Assembly (NCBI RefSeq): GCF_004331345.1 | Contig: NZ_SJJZ01000003.1 | Span: 124,001-188,000 of the forward strand | Direction of reading: 5' to 3' | From: Kribbella soli | GTDB lineage: Bacteria; Actinomycetota; Actinomycetes; Propionibacteriales; Kribbellaceae | DNA length: 64,000 nucleotides | Shown here: positions 16,178 through 24,311 of the stretch, piece after piece | Layout of the letters: every line of letters begins with the position of its first letter | Numbering within the stretch: position 1 is the stretch's first letter | Translations under genes and position numbers: made by a program | Notes under the pieces: model-generated | What the model was told of the DNA's origin: nothing | Seen by the model: only the letters and a program-made list of their open reading frames with translations | Databases searched by the model: none

Positions 16178-16882
16178 TCAGTTGCCCATGCCGATGCCGC
16201 CGTCGACCGGGATCACCGCGCCGGTGATGTAGCCGGCCTCCTCCGACGACAGCCAGCGGACCGCGTTCGCGATCTCCTCGGTCAGGCCGAAGCGGCCGAG
16301 CGGGATCTGGCTGAGGTACTGCTTCTGGGTCTCCTCCGGCAGCACTGCGGTCATGTCGGTCTCGACGAAGCCCGGCGCGACCACGTTCGCGGTGATGCCG
16401 CGGCTGCCCAGTTCGCGGGCGATCGAGCGGGCCATGCCGATCAGTCCGGACTTGCTGGCCGCGTAGTTCACCTGACCGGGCGAGCCGAGCAGGCCGACCA
16501 CCGAGGAGATGAACACGATCCGGCCCTTGCGCAGCCGCAGCATGCCCTTGGCGGCGCGCCGGGCGACCCGGAAGGAGCCGGTGAGGTTGGTCTCGATCAC
16601 CGAGTCCCAGTCGTCGTCGGACATCCGCAGCAGCAGCGTGTCGCGGGTGATGCCGGCGTTCGCCACCAGCACCTCGACCGGCCCGTGCTGCTCCGCGATC
16701 GTGTCGAACGCGGCGTCGACCTGTTCCTGGTCGGTGATGTCGCACTTCACGCCGAGGAAGCCCTCCGGCGGCGGGCTGGTGTTGTACGTGACAGCGACCT
16801 GGTCGCCCGCCTCCTTGAACGCGGTCGCGATCGCCAGCCCGATCCCCCGGCTACCGCCGGTCACCAACACAGACCTACCCAC
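16178..16882 (-). CDS. fabG: 3-oxoacyl-ACP reductase (FabG/MabA type)
   Basis: NADPH-dependent reduction of beta-ketoacyl-ACP in FAS II. The 234-residue classical SDR has the cofactor motif VTGGSRGIGLAI at residues 7-18, NAG(I) in the central strand, catalytic Ser in VFISSVVG, YAASKSG (Tyr-x3-Lys) and the C-terminal GAVIPVDGGIGMG. GTG 16882 is preceded by GAGGAGGG. It is the first gene of the fabG-fabI-CphA-like ligase series on the minus strand. Confidence 0.95.
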   Translation of the reverse strand: MGRSVLVTGGSRGIGLAIATAFKEAGDQVAVTYNTSPPPEGFLGVKCDITDQEQVDAAFDTIAEQHGPVEVLVANAGITRDTLLLRMSDDDWDSVIETNLTGSFRVARRAAKGMLRLRKGRIVFISSVVGLLGSPGQVNYAASKSGLIGMARSIARELGSRGITANVVAPGFVETDMTAVLPEETQKQYLSQIPLGRFGLTEEIANAVRWLSSEEAGYITGAVIPVDGGIGMGN

Positions 16883-16942
16883 AAGCCCTCCTCACATCGC
16901 CGGACGGAGGAACGCTATCCCACGGAGGCCGGGCGATCCGAC

Positions 16943-17155
16943 TTAGGAGTCTTCGAGGCGGAAGCCGACCTTCATGCCGACCTGGTAGTGGTCGATCTGG
17001 TTGTCGACGACGTGGCCGCGGATCTCGGTCACCTCGAACCAGTCGAGGTGCCGAAGGGTCTCCCCGGCCCTGGCGATGCCGTTGGTGATCGCCTGGTTGA
17101 TGCCCTCTTTCGAGGTGCCGACGATCTCCGTGACCCGGTAGGTGCGATCGGTCAT
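16943..17155 (-). CDS. Dodecin family flavin-binding protein
   Basis: A 70-residue protein with the dodecin pattern: a beta strand TYRVTEIVGTS, an amphipathic helix (EGINQAITNGIARA), then WFEVTEIRGHV and a final strand. Dodecins form hollow dodecamers that store FMN/riboflavin or CoA in the cytoplasm. The length is the family norm. ATG 17155 has a GGAGAGAGG ribosome site. It lies 60 bp upstream of fabG on the same strand. Confidence 0.9.
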   Translation of the reverse strand: MTDRTYRVTEIVGTSKEGINQAITNGIARAGETLRHLDWFEVTEIRGHVVDNQIDHYQVGMKVGFRLEDS

Positions 17156-17228
17156 GACAAACCTCTCTCCATCCGGCTGCGCCCAGGCGGGCGGCGCGGC
17201 GTACCGTTGTTCTTGGTGAGGAGGATAG

Positions 17229-17612
17229 ATGTCGAAACGCCATGAGCGGAGCGACGCGACGGTCGTCTCGGTGACGAGTGCGCAGCCGGGCCGGTCCGAG
17301 GATCTGGACAGCCGGATCGCGCGCTACGCCTGGATGATGTCGATCCGGATCGTCTGCTTCGTGCTGGCCGTCGTCACCCCGTCGCCGTGGCGCTGGCTCT
17401 TCGTCGTCGGCGCCATCGCCTTGCCGTACTTCGCGGTCGTGCTGGCGAACGCCCAGCGGTCCACGACCACACCCGCCGCGGAGCCGTACGTCGCCCCCGC
17501 GCGGCCCGCGATCGGGGAGCGTCCGACGGTCGTCGTACCCGCTGACTCCGACACTTCTCAGGACACTTCTCCGGACGCTTCTCAGGACCGTCCGGCCGAC
17601 ACCGAAAAGTGA
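17229..17612 (+). CDS. DUF3099 domain membrane protein
   Basis: A 127-residue protein with two membrane segments (about 35-52, IRIVCFVLAVV, and about 56-76, WLFVVGAIALPYFAVVLAN). A Pro-rich, then Ser/Asp-rich cytoplasmic tail follows. The pattern matches DUF3099, a small actinobacterial family of unknown function that commonly sits near fabG/fabI. GAGGAGG lies before ATG 17229. A strong hairpin at 17701-17740 follows. Confidence 0.8.
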   Translation: MSKRHERSDATVVSVTSAQPGRSEDLDSRIARYAWMMSIRIVCFVLAVVTPSPWRWLFVVGAIALPYFAVVLANAQRSTTTPAAEPYVAPARPAIGERPTVVVPADSDTSQDTSPDASQDRPADTEK

Positions 17613-17700
17613 TCTGGGCCGGGACTGGAAAACTTGGACTGATCCGTGTCAGAATCTCCCGCGTGCTCTGAAGTTCAGCTGTGGAATTCAGGGACTTGAT

Positions 17701-17740
17701 GCGGCGTCGGACGGCTCCCCCCGTGGCTGTCCGACGTCGC
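17701..17740 (+). terminator. Hairpin after the DUF3099 gene
   Basis: A 12-bp stem (GCGGCGTCGGAC at 17701-17712 pairing with 17729-17740, one G-T pair) with a C-rich loop, followed by TTCATTTT. It fits a rho-independent terminator reading rightwards, about 90 bp past the DUF3099 stop and 60 bp before the next start. Confidence 0.6.
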
Positions 17741-17802
17741 TTCATTTTGCCCAGGCTATTGATTATTGAGGCATCAGGAATGCAGAGGAATGACACCCGC
17801 GG

Positions 17803-18024
17803 ATGACTGAAGAAGCCGCACCGACTGCACCGACCCCGCCGACCGACTGCTCCGCCAGGGGCTGCGGGAACCCTGCCACCTGGGCGCTGCTGTGGAACAA
17901 CCCGAAGATCCATACCCCCGACCGGCGCAAGACCTGGCTGGCCTGCGACGAACACAAGGACAGCTTGTCCGACTTCCTCGATCGCAGGTCTTTCCTGCGC
18001 GAGGTCGAGCCATTCAGCGGATGA
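17803..18024 (+). CDS. Small zinc-ribbon-like protein
   Basis: A 73-residue cytoplasmic protein. A Pro/Thr-rich N-terminus precedes CSARGCGNPATWAL, a Trp-rich middle (ALLWNNPKIH) and ACDEHKDSLSDFLD. The CxxxxC and CDEH groups suggest a single zinc site. Similar small proteins are frequent hypothetical genes in actinomycetes. It is read from ATG 17803 and stands alone, with convergent moaA beyond it. Confidence 0.7.
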   Translation: MTEEAAPTAPTPPTDCSARGCGNPATWALLWNNPKIHTPDRRKTWLACDEHKDSLSDFLDRRSFLREVEPFSG

Positions 18025-18071
18025 ATGCCAGGTAGCGAAAAACTACATTTCCGGATTGGGCCGGTATGACC

Positions 18072-19106
18072 TCAACCGCCGATCGCTGACATCGGGCGGG
18101 ACGGTTGCAGGAAGCTCGGGTCGTTGATGCCGTGACCCGGAAGTTTGTTGAGCATCGCGCGACGCCAGCGGTCGGCCAGTTCGGCGTCGTCGGCGCCGGC
18201 CCGCAGCGCGGTCCGCAGGTCGGACTCGGTGCGCGCGAACAAGCAGTCCCGGACCTGCCCGTCGGCGGTCAGCCGAACCCGGTCGCAGTCCCCGCAGAAC
18301 GGCCGCGTGACGGACGCGATGATGCCGACCGTCTGCGGTCCGCCGTCGACCAGGAACGACTCGGCCGGCGCACTGCCGCGCTTCGACGCGTCGTCCGGCG
18401 TCAGATGGAACCGCTCGGTGAGCATTCCGAGAATCTCGTCGGCGGTGATCATCGTCGTCCGGTCCCAGCCGTGCTGCGCGTCCAGCGGCATCTGCTCGAT
18501 GAACCGCAGTTCGTAACCGCGCTCGAGGCAGAACTCCAGCAATTGCGGCGCACCCGAGTCATTCACGCCGCGCATGAGGACCGCATTGACTTTCACCGGC
18601 GTCAGGCCGGCGTCGTGCGCGGCCTCCAGCCCGCCGATCACGTCCTGCAAACGGTCCCGCCGGGTCAGATTCTTGAACGTTTCCTGGTCGACCGTGTCGA
18701 GGCTCACATTCACCCGGTCCAGACCGGCGGCCTTCAGCGCGGCCGCCTGCCGGGCGAGGCCGATCCCGTTCGTGGTCAGTGACACCTCGGGGCGGGGCGC
18801 GAGTGCCGTCGTACGGGCGACGATATCGACCAGGCCGCGGCGCAGCAGCGGTTCGCCGCCGGTGAAGCGGATCTCGTGCACGCCCAGGAGCGTGACCGCG
18901 ACCGACACCAGGCGGACGACCTCGTCGTCGGTGAGCAGTTCGGGCTTCGCGAGCCAGTCCAGACCCTCTTCGGGCATGCAGTACGTGCAGCGCAGGTTGC
19001 AACGGTCCGTGAGCGACACGCGCAGGTCGGTCGCGGTCCGGCCGTAGCGGTCCGCCAGACCGGTTCGCGTCCCGTCCTGGATCATCGCCGCCTGGATCGC
19101 TGTCAC
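18072..19106 (-). CDS. moaA: GTP 3',8-cyclase MoaA
   Basis: A radical-SAM enzyme that converts GTP to 3',8-cyclo-7,8-dihydro-GTP, the first step of molybdenum cofactor synthesis. The 344-residue protein has the N-terminal [4Fe-4S] motif CNLRCTYC (SAM cluster), FTGGEPLLR, and the second cluster at PFCGDC with the distal Cys in VRDCLF. It ends in the conserved Gly-Gly (SAIGG) needed for activity. GTG 19106 is used; ATG 19085 is an in-frame alternative. No other moa genes are in the window. It is divergent from the SURF1 gene with a 57-bp gap. Confidence 0.95.
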   Translation of the reverse strand: MTAIQAAMIQDGTRTGLADRYGRTATDLRVSLTDRCNLRCTYCMPEEGLDWLAKPELLTDDEVVRLVSVAVTLLGVHEIRFTGGEPLLRRGLVDIVARTTALAPRPEVSLTTNGIGLARQAAALKAAGLDRVNVSLDTVDQETFKNLTRRDRLQDVIGGLEAAHDAGLTPVKVNAVLMRGVNDSGAPQLLEFCLERGYELRFIEQMPLDAQHGWDRTTMITADEILGMLTERFHLTPDDASKRGSAPAESFLVDGGPQTVGIIASVTRPFCGDCDRVRLTADGQVRDCLFARTESDLRTALRAGADDAELADRWRRAMLNKLPGHGINDPSFLQPSRPMSAIGG

Positions 19107-19151
19107 GACCCCAGCGTACGTGCCGCGCGTCAGCCATTTCAGGGGATGGCT

Positions 19152-19157
19152 TAAGTT
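19152..19157 (+). promoter_or_regulatory. Candidate -10 box (TAAGTT) for the SURF1 gene
   Basis: TAAGTT ends 6 nt before GTG 19164, the spacing of a leaderless transcript. It lies in the 57-bp divergent gap with moaA. No -35 is evident. Confidence 0.35.
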
Positions 19158-19163
19158 CGAGAC

Positions 19164-19952
19164 GTGGGTCGCCTGATGAACATTCGCTGGATCGTCGCCG
19201 CACTGGCCGTCGTCGCACTCGCCGGCGTGTGCGTGCAGCTCGGTCGCTGGCAGCTGCACCGCCTCGACGAACGCAAGGCGCGCAACACGGTGACCCGGAC
19301 CAATCTGGCCGCCCGGGCGGCCCCGATCGACCAGATCCTCGGTCCGCCGGGCGTCGTCGGCGACCAGCACGCCTGGCGCACCGTCGTTCTCTCCGGGCGG
19401 TACGACGCCTCGAAGCAGGTCGTCCTGAAGTACCGCAACGTCCAGGACAAGCCGGGCTTCGAGATCGTCACCCCGCTGGTGCTCGCGGACGGGAAGGCGG
19501 TGCTGGTCGATCGCGGCTTCCTGGCCCGGCAGAGTTCGGAGCTGATGCCGCTGCACGTCCCCGCCGTACCGTCCGGCGAGGTGACCGTCACCGGCCGCCT
19601 GCAGCGCAGCGAACGCGGCGGCCACACCAACGGCGGTACGCCGGACGACGGTACGGCGCGACTCATCAACGGCCCGGACTACGCGAAGGTGCTCGGGCTG
19701 AACCTGTACGACGGCTACGTCACCGTGGACAAGCAGGAGCCGGCGAACGACCCGGCGTTCAGCTCGTTCCCCGGGCCGGAGATCGACGACGGGCCGCACT
19801 TCTTCTACGCGCTGCAGTGGTTCTTCTTCGCGCTGCTGGCGCTCGGTGGACTCGTCTACTTCTCCCGGCAGCAGGCGACCGCCGGCAAGCCCGCAGAGCA
19901 GCAGCCCGAGGCCGTCGAACGACCCGAGGCCCACGCCGGAGCCCCGGACTGA
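19164..19952 (+). CDS. SURF1-family cytochrome oxidase assembly protein
   Basis: A 262-residue membrane protein with the SURF1 layout. One transmembrane segment lies near the N-terminus (about 9-26). A large extracytoplasmic domain begins with [16 protein letters not shown], the family signature, and a second segment (about 213-232) lies near the C-terminus. SURF1 proteins help insert heme a into cytochrome c oxidase. A Pro/Glu-rich tail of ~25 residues ends the protein. GTG 19164 is used. Confidence 0.9.
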   Translation: MGRLMNIRWIVAALAVVALAGVCVQLGRWQLHRLDERKARNTVTRTNLAARAAPIDQILGPPGVVGDQHAWRTVVLSGRYDASKQVVLKYRNVQDKPGFEIVTPLVLADGKAVLVDRGFLARQSSELMPLHVPAVPSGEVTVTGRLQRSERGGHTNGGTPDDGTARLINGPDYAKVLGLNLYDGYVTVDKQEPANDPAFSSFPGPEIDDGPHFFYALQWFFFALLALGGLVYFSRQQATAGKPAEQQPEAVERPEAHAGAPD

Positions 19953-20044
19953 CGCCTGCCCTGGCAGCTCGTTGCCTTGCGCAACGACGGTTCTTGCCGT
20001 GGGCACGAGATGCGCGGCGGGGTGTGGTGGGGCAGGATGGTGCT

Positions 20045-20809
20045 GTGGACCTCGGACTGCGCGATCGCACCTACATCGTCACCGGCGCGAGTGCCGGACT
20101 CGGCTTCGCCACTGCCAAGGCGCTGGCCGCCGAAGGCGCGCGGCTGGTGATCTCCAGCCGCAACGAGGAGTCGATCGCGCGCGCCGCGGCGGAGCTGACG
20201 GAGCTCGGCGGGAACGTCGTCGGGATCCCCGTCGACAACGCCGACCCGGACAGCGCGGAGCGGCTGGCCGCGACCGCGATCGCCAAGTGGGGCGAGCTGC
20301 ACGGCGCGCTGATCAGCGTCGGCGGACCGCGGGCCGGGACCGCGCTGGACACCGACGAGGAGGACTGGCGGTCGGCGTTCGACAGCGTGTTCCTCGGCGG
20401 GCTGCGGATCGCTCGCGCGGTCGCCCGGGCCGGCGCCGAGGACACCTCGATCGCGTTCGTGCTCTCGTCGTCGGTGAAGTCCCCGATCGCCGGCCTGGCG
20501 ATCTCGAACGGTTTGCGGCCCGGCCTCGCGATGGTGGCGAAGACGCTCGCCGACGAGCTCGGGCCGAACGGGATGCGGGTGAACGGCCTGATGCCGGGCC
20601 GGATCGCGACCGACCGCCTGAAGGAGCTGGACGCCCGCGGCGGCGATCCCGACACGGCCCGGCGAGCCGCGGAGAAGACCATCCCGCTGCGCCGTTACGG
20701 CACCCCCGACGAGTTCGGCCGGGTCGCCGCGTTCGTGCTCTCCCCCGCAGCGTCGTATCTCACCGGCGCCATCATCCCGATCGACGGCGGCGCCCTCCGC
20801 ACCTTCTGA
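20045..20809 (+). CDS. Atypical SDR-family oxidoreductase
   Basis: A 254-residue SDR. The Rossmann motif [15 protein letters not shown] at about residue 12 and the C-terminal GAIIPIDGG are canonical. However, the active-site segment reads [22 protein letters not shown], so the usual Tyr-x3-Lys is replaced around ISNGLR. An SDR subgroup with SN-x-LR in place of Tyr-x3-Lys is known among FabG-like proteins. Function is unassigned. GTG 20045 is chosen because [14 protein letters not shown] is the normal SDR start. The open frame continues upstream but overlaps the SURF1 gene in another frame. Confidence 0.85.
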   Translation: MDLGLRDRTYIVTGASAGLGFATAKALAAEGARLVISSRNEESIARAAAELTELGGNVVGIPVDNADPDSAERLAATAIAKWGELHGALISVGGPRAGTALDTDEEDWRSAFDSVFLGGLRIARAVARAGAEDTSIAFVLSSSVKSPIAGLAISNGLRPGLAMVAKTLADELGPNGMRVNGLMPGRIATDRLKELDARGGDPDTARRAAEKTIPLRRYGTPDEFGRVAAFVLSPAASYLTGAIIPIDGGALRTF

Positions 20810-20815
20810 CCTGCC

Positions 20816-21289
20816 TTAGCCCCACTGGCCGGGCACGTAGTCCCCGGCGGGCTGCTGGGTGATCACGTTGAGGCGGTTCCAGGTGTTGATGCCCGCGACT
20901 GCCGCGACCAGGGCGCCCAACTGCTCCTCGTTGTAGTGCTTGGTGGCGTTCAGCCACACGTCGTCGGGAACTCCGCCGGCTGCGTCGGCGATCCGGGTGC
21001 CGGCTTCGGCCAGCGCGAGCGCGGCGCGCTCGGCCTCGGTGTAGACGGTGGCTTCGCGCCACGTCGCGACGAGGTTGATCCGGACCGAGGTCTCGCCGTG
21101 ATGCGCGAGATCCTTCGAGTGCATGTCGACGCAGTACGCGCAGCCGTTGATCTGGCTGACCCGAAGCTCGACCAGCTCGAGCGTGGTCAGTGGGACCCCG
21201 ACGGTGGTCGCGACCCGGGCCGCGCTGTTCAGGTGCTTGATGAACTTGGTGAGGACGGGGTTGGTGAACAGGTCCAGACGAGTGTCCAT
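20816..21289 (-). CDS. Carboxymuconolactone decarboxylase / AhpD-like protein
   Basis: A 157-residue all-helical protein with the AhpD core motif CAYCVDMH (CxxCxxxH) at about residue 52-59, preceded by LELVELRVSQING. This motif is a redox-active disulfide with a proton relay, as in alkylhydroperoxidase D. The C-terminus NTWNRLNVITQQPAGDY is typical of the uncharacterised YfcI/AhpD-like carboxymuconolactone group. ATG 21289 has an AGGAGA ribosome site; the open frame extends further upstream without one. The gene ends just after the convergent SDR stop. Confidence 0.9.
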   Translation of the reverse strand: MDTRLDLFTNPVLTKFIKHLNSAARVATTVGVPLTTLELVELRVSQINGCAYCVDMHSKDLAHHGETSVRINLVATWREATVYTEAERAALALAEAGTRIADAAGGVPDDVWLNATKHYNEEQLGALVAAVAGINTWNRLNVITQQPAGDYVPGQWG

Positions 21290-21353
21290 AACAGGTATCT
21301 CTCCTAGCGAATGAGCGTTTGACACCCATCCGACGAGACAGCCCCGCAAAGTG

Positions 21354-22442
21354 TCAGTCGGGGATCCGGTTGCCCTGCTCGTCCCAGTGCTCGGCGACCT
21401 TCTTGCTCGGCTGGACCCTGGGCGGCTCCCCCGGCATCTTCGGGTAGTCCGGCGGGAAGTTCAGCTCGCCGCCGGGAAGCTCCTCCCACAGCCGCAGCAA
21501 CGGCTCCAGCGGGTACGCCGTGTCGTCCATGTCCGCCCACGGATCGCCGTCGGCGAGGTACTCCGGAACCGTGTGCAGGTTGAACGCCCGCGGATCGTCG
21601 ACCTCGGCGAGCCGCTCCCACGTCATCGGCGTACTCACCGGCGCACCCGGCCGTGGCCGGAGCGACCAGGCGCCCGCGACGGTCCGGTCACGGAGGTTCT
21701 GGTTGAAGTCCAGGAAGATCGACGCTTCGCCGCGTTGTTCCTTCCACCAGGCGGTGGTCACGCCGTCGTCGCGGCGTTCGAGCTCGCGGCCGAGGCCGAT
21801 CGCGGCGTGCCGGACCTCGTCGAAGCTCCACTCCGGCCGGATCCGGACGTAGATGTGGATGCCGCGGTTGCCGCTGGTCTTCGGATAGCCCCGCAGACCC
21901 AGCTCCTCGAGGAGTTCGCGGGCGACGCCGGCCACCCGCCGGGCATCGGCGAAGGTCGCGCCGGGCTGTGGGTCGAGGTCGAGGCGCAGCTCGTCGGGGC
22001 GGTCGAGATCGCTGCTGCGAACGGCCCACGGGTGGAAGGTCAGCGTGCCCATCTGCGCCGCCCACACCGCGGCGGCGGGTTCGCTCAGGCACAGCTCGTC
22101 GATCGGGCGTCCGTTCGGCGTCAGCACGCGGCAGGTCTCGAGCCAGTCGGGCGCGCCTTTCGGGAGCCGCTTCGAGTAGAAGCCGTCCCCCGTCTGACGA
22201 CCGGTCGCGTCCACCGACAGCGTCATACCTTCACGCCATCCACCCGGCCAGCGTTCCAGCGCGACAGGACGGTCGCCCGACGCCCGCATGAACGCGGGCG
22301 CCACGGCGGTGAAGTACTCGCAGACCTGCAGTTTGGTGACCTCCGGGGCCCAGTCGGTCGCCTCGTAGGCCACCCGATCGGGGCTGGAGACCCGGACCTC
22401 CCGGTCCCCCACGGTGAGCATCACCGCTGTGCTCTTCGCCAT
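21354..22442 (-). CDS. Stand-alone LigD-type polymerase/primase domain protein
   Basis: A 362-residue archaeo-eukaryotic-primase-like polymerase of the LigD PolDom family. These add nucleotides during non-homologous end joining and also make short primers. Visible motifs are LRLDLDPQPG (the catalytic Asp pair), TSGNRGIHIYVRI (the Ser-Gly and His-x-x region) and SIFLDFNQN (the third Asp). No ligase or nuclease domain is attached, and no ku gene lies nearby. ATG 22442 is supported by a TACGGT hexamer 6 nt upstream. The open frame extends far upstream across the protease gene, but only as antisense. Confidence 0.92.
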   Translation of the reverse strand: MAKSTAVMLTVGDREVRVSSPDRVAYEATDWAPEVTKLQVCEYFTAVAPAFMRASGDRPVALERWPGGWREGMTLSVDATGRQTGDGFYSKRLPKGAPDWLETCRVLTPNGRPIDELCLSEPAAAVWAAQMGTLTFHPWAVRSSDLDRPDELRLDLDPQPGATFADARRVAGVARELLEELGLRGYPKTSGNRGIHIYVRIRPEWSFDEVRHAAIGLGRELERRDDGVTTAWWKEQRGEASIFLDFNQNLRDRTVAGAWSLRPRPGAPVSTPMTWERLAEVDDPRAFNLHTVPEYLADGDPWADMDDTAYPLEPLLRLWEELPGGELNFPPDYPKMPGEPPRVQPSKKVAEHWDEQGNRIPD

Positions 22443-22448
22443 GCCGTG

Positions 22449-22454
22449 ACCGTA
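22449..22454 (-). promoter_or_regulatory. Candidate -10 box (TACGGT) for the LigD-like gene
   Basis: Read on the minus strand, TACGGT ends 6 nt before ATG 22442, which fits a leaderless start. No -35 with good spacing was found. Confidence 0.35.
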
Positions 22455-22610
22455 TCGCCCCAACCCGACAAATCCGGAGAATTTCCGTTGGGCGCACGGG
22501 AAAGGCAACTTTTCTCGACCTCTGGCCACGGTAGGTGACCGGGCGGTAACGTTCCTGCACCTCGTTCCTGGGGCGTGAGGCCCCCGGGACACCTGACAAG
22601 GAGCGCGAGG

Positions 22611-24206
22611 ATGAATAGATCCGCCCTGATCGCCGCTGCCACCGCAGTGGTGACCGCTACCGCCCTCGGACTGACCAGCGCCACCACAGCGGCCGGTGCG
22701 CCAACGGCTTCCCCTGTCCCCACCCCCGCCGCGGCCGTTGCCAAGGCCAAGGAAGCGATCAGCAGCAACCTGACCGCGTTGCGGGCCACGACGGCCGACG
22801 CGTTCTTGGTCAAGGACGTGATCGTCGACAAGGACGGCTCCAGCCACGTCCGGATGGACCGCACGATCGGGGGGCTCCCGGTCCTCGGCGGCGACGTGGT
22901 CGTGCACCAGGCGAAGGACGGCGCCTTCAAGGGCGCCAGCCTGTCGCTGGGCAGGAGCGCCAATGTCGCCCGTACGCCGAAGGTCAGCAGCGCGACCGCT
23001 ACCGCGAAGGCGCTCGCCAAGGGCCTGAAGGCCGACGGCAAGCCGAGTCTGGTGATCGAGGCCCGCAAGGGTGCGCCGCGGCTGGCCTACCTGGTCACGG
23101 CGGTCGGCACCCAGGCCGACGGTACGCCGAGCCGCATCACGACGACCGTGGACGCCCTGACCGGCGCGAAGCTGGTCAGCGAGCAGCACATCGAGACCGC
23201 GACCGGTGACGGCAAGAGCCTGTACAGCGGGACCGTGCCGCTCGAGACCTCCACGGCCACCGGCGGCTTCACGCTGACCGACGCGACGCGTGGCGGCGGC
23301 TACACCGGCGACGCGAACAACAAGACCGACTCGCTCCTGTGCCAGCTCTTCGGCTTCGGCTGCACGGCCCCGACCCGTTTCACCGACGCGGACAACCACT
23401 GGGGCACCGGCGTCAACACGGACCGCGCCTCGGCCGCCGTCGACGCGCACTACGGCGCCGCGACGACGTACGACTACTACAAGACCGTGCACGGCCGGAA
23501 CGGGATCTTCGGCGACGGCAAGGGCGTCCCGAGCCGCGTGCACTACGGCTCCAACTACGTGAACGCGTTCTGGGACGGCAAGCAGATGACGTACGGCGAC
23601 GGCGACAACGTCGTCGCGGGTCCGCTCGTCTCGATCGACGTGGCCGGCCACGAGATGTCCCACGGCGTCACCGAGCACACCGCGAACCTCACCTACTCGG
23701 GTGAGTCCGGCGGCCTGAACGAGGCGACCAGCGACATCTTCGGCACGCTGGTCGAGTTCTACTCCAACAACGCCTCCGACCCCGGTGACTACTACATCGG
23801 CGAGGAGATCATGAAGGACCGCCCGGCGTTGCGGTTCATGGACAAGCCGAGCAAGGACGGCAACTCCGCCGACTGCTGGTCCTCCGGTGTCGGCAACCTC
23901 GACGTGCACTACTCCTCCGGCGTGGCGAACCACTTCGCCTACCTGCTGGCCGAGGGCACCGGCGCGAAGACGATCGGCGGCCTGCCGCACAACGGGTCCA
24001 CCTGCAACGGCACGACGCTGGCCGGCATCGGGCACGACAAGGTCGGCAAGATCTGGTTCCGCGCGCTGACGACGTACATGACGAGCGGTACGACGTACGC
24101 GCAGGCCCGGACCGCCACGCTGAACGCGGCGACCGACCTGTACGGCGCCAGCAGCCCGGAGCGGGCCGCCGTCGCCGCCACCTGGACCGCTGTCAGCGTC
24201 AACTGA
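22611..24206 (+). CDS. Secreted M4 (thermolysin-like) zinc metalloprotease
   Basis: A 531-residue pre-pro-enzyme. The signal peptide is about 1-27 (Ala/Thr-rich, ending TTAAGA). The FTP and PepSY-type propeptide runs about 35-210, and the catalytic M4 domain about 225-530. The zinc motif HEMSH is at about residue 347, the third ligand Glu is in GLNEATSDIFG, and the downstream His is in the C-terminal lobe (SSGVANHFAY, NGTTLAGIGHDK). It hydrolyses peptide bonds outside the cell. ATG 22611 is preceded by AAGGAG. A strong terminator hairpin follows the stop. Confidence 0.93.
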   Translation: MNRSALIAAATAVVTATALGLTSATTAAGAPTASPVPTPAAAVAKAKEAISSNLTALRATTADAFLVKDVIVDKDGSSHVRMDRTIGGLPVLGGDVVVHQAKDGAFKGASLSLGRSANVARTPKVSSATATAKALAKGLKADGKPSLVIEARKGAPRLAYLVTAVGTQADGTPSRITTTVDALTGAKLVSEQHIETATGDGKSLYSGTVPLETSTATGGFTLTDATRGGGYTGDANNKTDSLLCQLFGFGCTAPTRFTDADNHWGTGVNTDRASAAVDAHYGAATTYDYYKTVHGRNGIFGDGKGVPSRVHYGSNYVNAFWDGKQMTYGDGDNVVAGPLVSIDVAGHEMSHGVTEHTANLTYSGESGGLNEATSDIFGTLVEFYSNNASDPGDYYIGEEIMKDRPALRFMDKPSKDGNSADCWSSGVGNLDVHYSSGVANHFAYLLAEGTGAKTIGGLPHNGSTCNGTTLAGIGHDKVGKIWFRALTTYMTSGTTYAQARTATLNAATDLYGASSPERAAVAATWTAVSVN

Positions 24207-24221
24207 CGCAACAGAGTGAGC

Positions 24222-24258
24222 AGCCGGTCCTGTCCCACTGGGGCGGACAGGACCGGCT
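24222..24258 (+). terminator. Terminator of the M4 protease gene
   Basis: A perfect 14-bp inverted repeat (24222-24235 with 24245-24258, arm AGCCGGTCCTGTCC) with a 9-nt loop, followed by ATCAAACGTTTT. It begins 15 nt after the protease stop. Confidence 0.75.
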
Positions 24259-24275
24259 ATCAAACGTTTTGACCA

Positions 24276-24304
24276 TTGCCACGGTGTTTGTGCGGACCTA
24301 CCGT
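24276..24304 (+). promoter_or_regulatory. Promoter of the receiver/reductase-cyclase operon
   Basis: TTGCCA (24276-24281, five of six consensus bases) is followed after exactly 17 bp by TACCGT (24299-24304). ATG 24312 lies 7 nt after the -10 box, so the transcript should be leaderless. This is one of the two best-formed promoters in the window. Confidence 0.6.
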
Positions 24305-24311
24305 CACAGAC

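Noticed and set aside
19229-20044. N-terminal extension of the atypical SDR through the SURF1 gene
   Set aside because: Arg/Pro-rich shadow translation of SURF1 in another frame; the SDR fold begins at 20045.
22443-22610. Riboswitch in the leader of the M4 protease gene
   Set aside because: The 168-bp leader has G/C-rich segments but I could match no known riboswitch core.
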